7,493 bases of DNA from an uncultured Planctomycetaceae bacterium (GTDB lineage: Bacteria > Planctomycetota > Planctomycetia > Planctomycetales > Planctomycetaceae). Below, in pieces: positions 7,401-7,493 of the stretch. Below the pieces are notes generated by a model that saw nothing but the letters and a program-made list of their open reading frames with translations, was not told the origin of the DNA and ran no database searches. The stretch spans positions 1-7,493 of the forward strand of contig CAIJTL010000966.1 in assembly GCA_903823545.1 (NCBI GenBank). The letters are read 5' to 3'. A program made the translations under genes and the position numbers. The first letter of the stretch is position 1. Each line of letters starts with the position of its first letter.

Positions 7401-7493
7401 CGGGCCGTGCGTTTCTGATTGGTGAGCGACCAGACGTTCTGCGATCAGAATTGCTTCTTTCAAGCGATCTGCTCGCGAATACCCTTCGATCAA
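4449..7493 (-). CDS. TPR-repeat protein with C-terminal CHAT caspase-like protease domain (5' end missing)
   Basis: The frame enters from the right edge and ends at the TAA at 4451-4449; 1014 codons are visible and the true start lies outside, so a TTG at the edge is only an internal codon. Residues about 1-415 are helical repeats of TPR type, roughly ten hairpins with the usual small/large pattern (for example ATELLEQSLAVY, AAESLLREAIDI, AAIEHWRAAASVF, EAIRLLQQAVDV). A charged helical part (432-465) is followed by a Ser/Thr/Pro-rich linker (472-505) and another helix (508-530). The CHAT domain runs from about 535 to the end: DTLMLFFQLG (564-573), IVIVPDGALHQLPFEAL (730-746), HLATHG with catalytic His869, and LSACQT with catalytic Cys918, then ASLWQVSDEST and a C-terminal HWASFIFVG. 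The Cys-His dyad is intact, so active cysteine peptidase chemistry is likely. No signal peptide can be judged. Relatives include the TPR-CHAT proteases of type III-E CRISPR (Csx29) and of bacterial gasdermin loci, but most planctomycete members have no known target. The gene is co-oriented with the small membrane protein gene 132 bases downstream. Confidence 0.9.
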   Translation of the reverse strand: MIEGYSRADRLKEAILIAERLVAHQSETHGPQHRLTTAATTTLGELLAKDGQLPRATELLEQSLAVYRQGEASRERVRLLMQLASVRRAVGDLTAAESLLREAIDITDKRLTADDPDRSIAKLQLAALLPSVGRFREAISLNQHILEEASQRGVRADRLRADILLNLAVIHQNQGLTESAAEYAANSARVTESVFGKDSRQLAAAHNVLSAISRDLGLPDQAKSNAETALRLCQQHRRSQHSEAATAHQLLGSLAARRGDVSAAIEHWRAAASVFHARGQAAREAQVLSLIGGLALQTDDQSLAATALDQAEKLLHERATSPLDRYVTWANQAIRRSREGDLTEAIRLLQQAVDVAESARTETAGDAEAGRAKFFSQFAPAFERLVEWQLAAKQPEAAFRTAEQSRSRTQLDQLQLAGIDLKGTLSVESQHRLLPQERRLAQEQVRLRNQLADAIARQNRQGREIGEPALNPKSTSATSTSSPSASSTKDGCNDLPPTTSVPTLATEEKDDVARLQKDLSHVEKEYAAVWRAIRDASPVYAQLMTSRDSLCELSRVQKELLPQDTLMLFFQLGSRSSAVWIIDGSGRSVEVIPLQVTQTLPALQFQQPAIRRDAAEINKETKRSVAVEFEIVSEETRGIVGRLSVDKGLLRRGLEPIPPGPLTREIASRLVTWYLAATVPMFPNNARGLSGTVATIKGQPITPSALTIVADTLLPVAVREAVARRQPKAIVIVPDGALHQLPFEALLLTAGPEAKYVLDEWPALTYVPSATVLARLTDRTPVDSARELRLLLVGHSGKQDENRVGVVREGASRAGNRFNAAPLPGVSSECQRIESLWPKHVTALLDDDATESRVSGQMPTHRFLHLATHGFVDERADNLFGGLLLSADASGRDDGYLSYLDILRSDLTGCELAVLSACQTSIGPERPMEASTSLAQAFLAAGSRQVVASLWQVSDESTSELMTDFYRRLAVDVSANRPLRVAAALHDAKRQLRKQAAWNTPAHWASFIFVGPAK

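Noticed and set aside
4449..7493. Treating the TTG at the right edge as the start of the CHAT protein
   Set aside because: The frame is still open at the boundary and begins mid-repeat with no ribosome binding site visible, so the gene is truncated by the window.
4449..7493. A type III-E CRISPR (gRAMP/Csx29) or gasdermin locus around the TPR-CHAT gene
   Set aside because: No repeat-spacer array, Cas7-like protein, Csx30-like protein or gasdermin-sized partner is present in the sequence available.
6450..7493. DNA-level tandem repeats in the TPR-coding region
   Set aside because: The repeats are at protein level only, with strongly diverged codons; no DNA repeat unit is visible.

Overview
The window reads as an accessory or cell-envelope region of a bacterium, most likely a member of the Planctomycetota (Pirellulales-like). 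That placement is an inference from protein style (long TPR-CHAT protein, Wzc-like kinase with a long coiled-coil periplasmic part, moderate GC), not from a marker gene. Every supportable gene is on the minus strand, so the text below runs from high to low coordinates. There are no tRNA, rRNA, CRISPR or transposase signals.

Region by region: (1) 7493 to 4449 is the C-terminal 1014 codons of a large TPR-repeat protein ending in a CHAT caspase-like protease domain with an intact His/Cys dyad; its start lies outside the window. (2) 4448 to 4317 is a short gap with a small hairpin, a perfect 12-bp palindrome and a strong Shine-Dalgarno sequence. (3) 4316 to 3819 is a small protein gene with two predicted membrane helices. 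Its frame is continuous except for one in-frame TAG at codon 47. (4) 3647 to 2700 is an NAD-dependent nucleotide-sugar epimerase. (5) 2696 to 2623 is a near-perfect 25-bp inverted repeat directly after the epimerase stop. (6) 2568 to 229 is a Wzc-type polysaccharide co-polymerase fused to a BY-type tyrosine autokinase. (7) 227 to 176 is a smaller inverted repeat just after the kinase stop. (8) 26 to 1 is the first nine codons of a further gene with an excellent ribosome binding site, probably mscL.

The epimerase and kinase form a plausible exopolysaccharide pair: one supplies a nucleotide sugar, the other controls chain length and export through autophosphorylation. They may be co-transcribed across the hairpin. 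The CHAT protein and the interrupted membrane protein lie upstream; whether they are functionally linked to each other or to the sugar genes cannot be told from the sequence. The most notable observation is the amber codon splitting the small membrane protein. The next are the TPR-CHAT protease beside it and the long inverted repeat.
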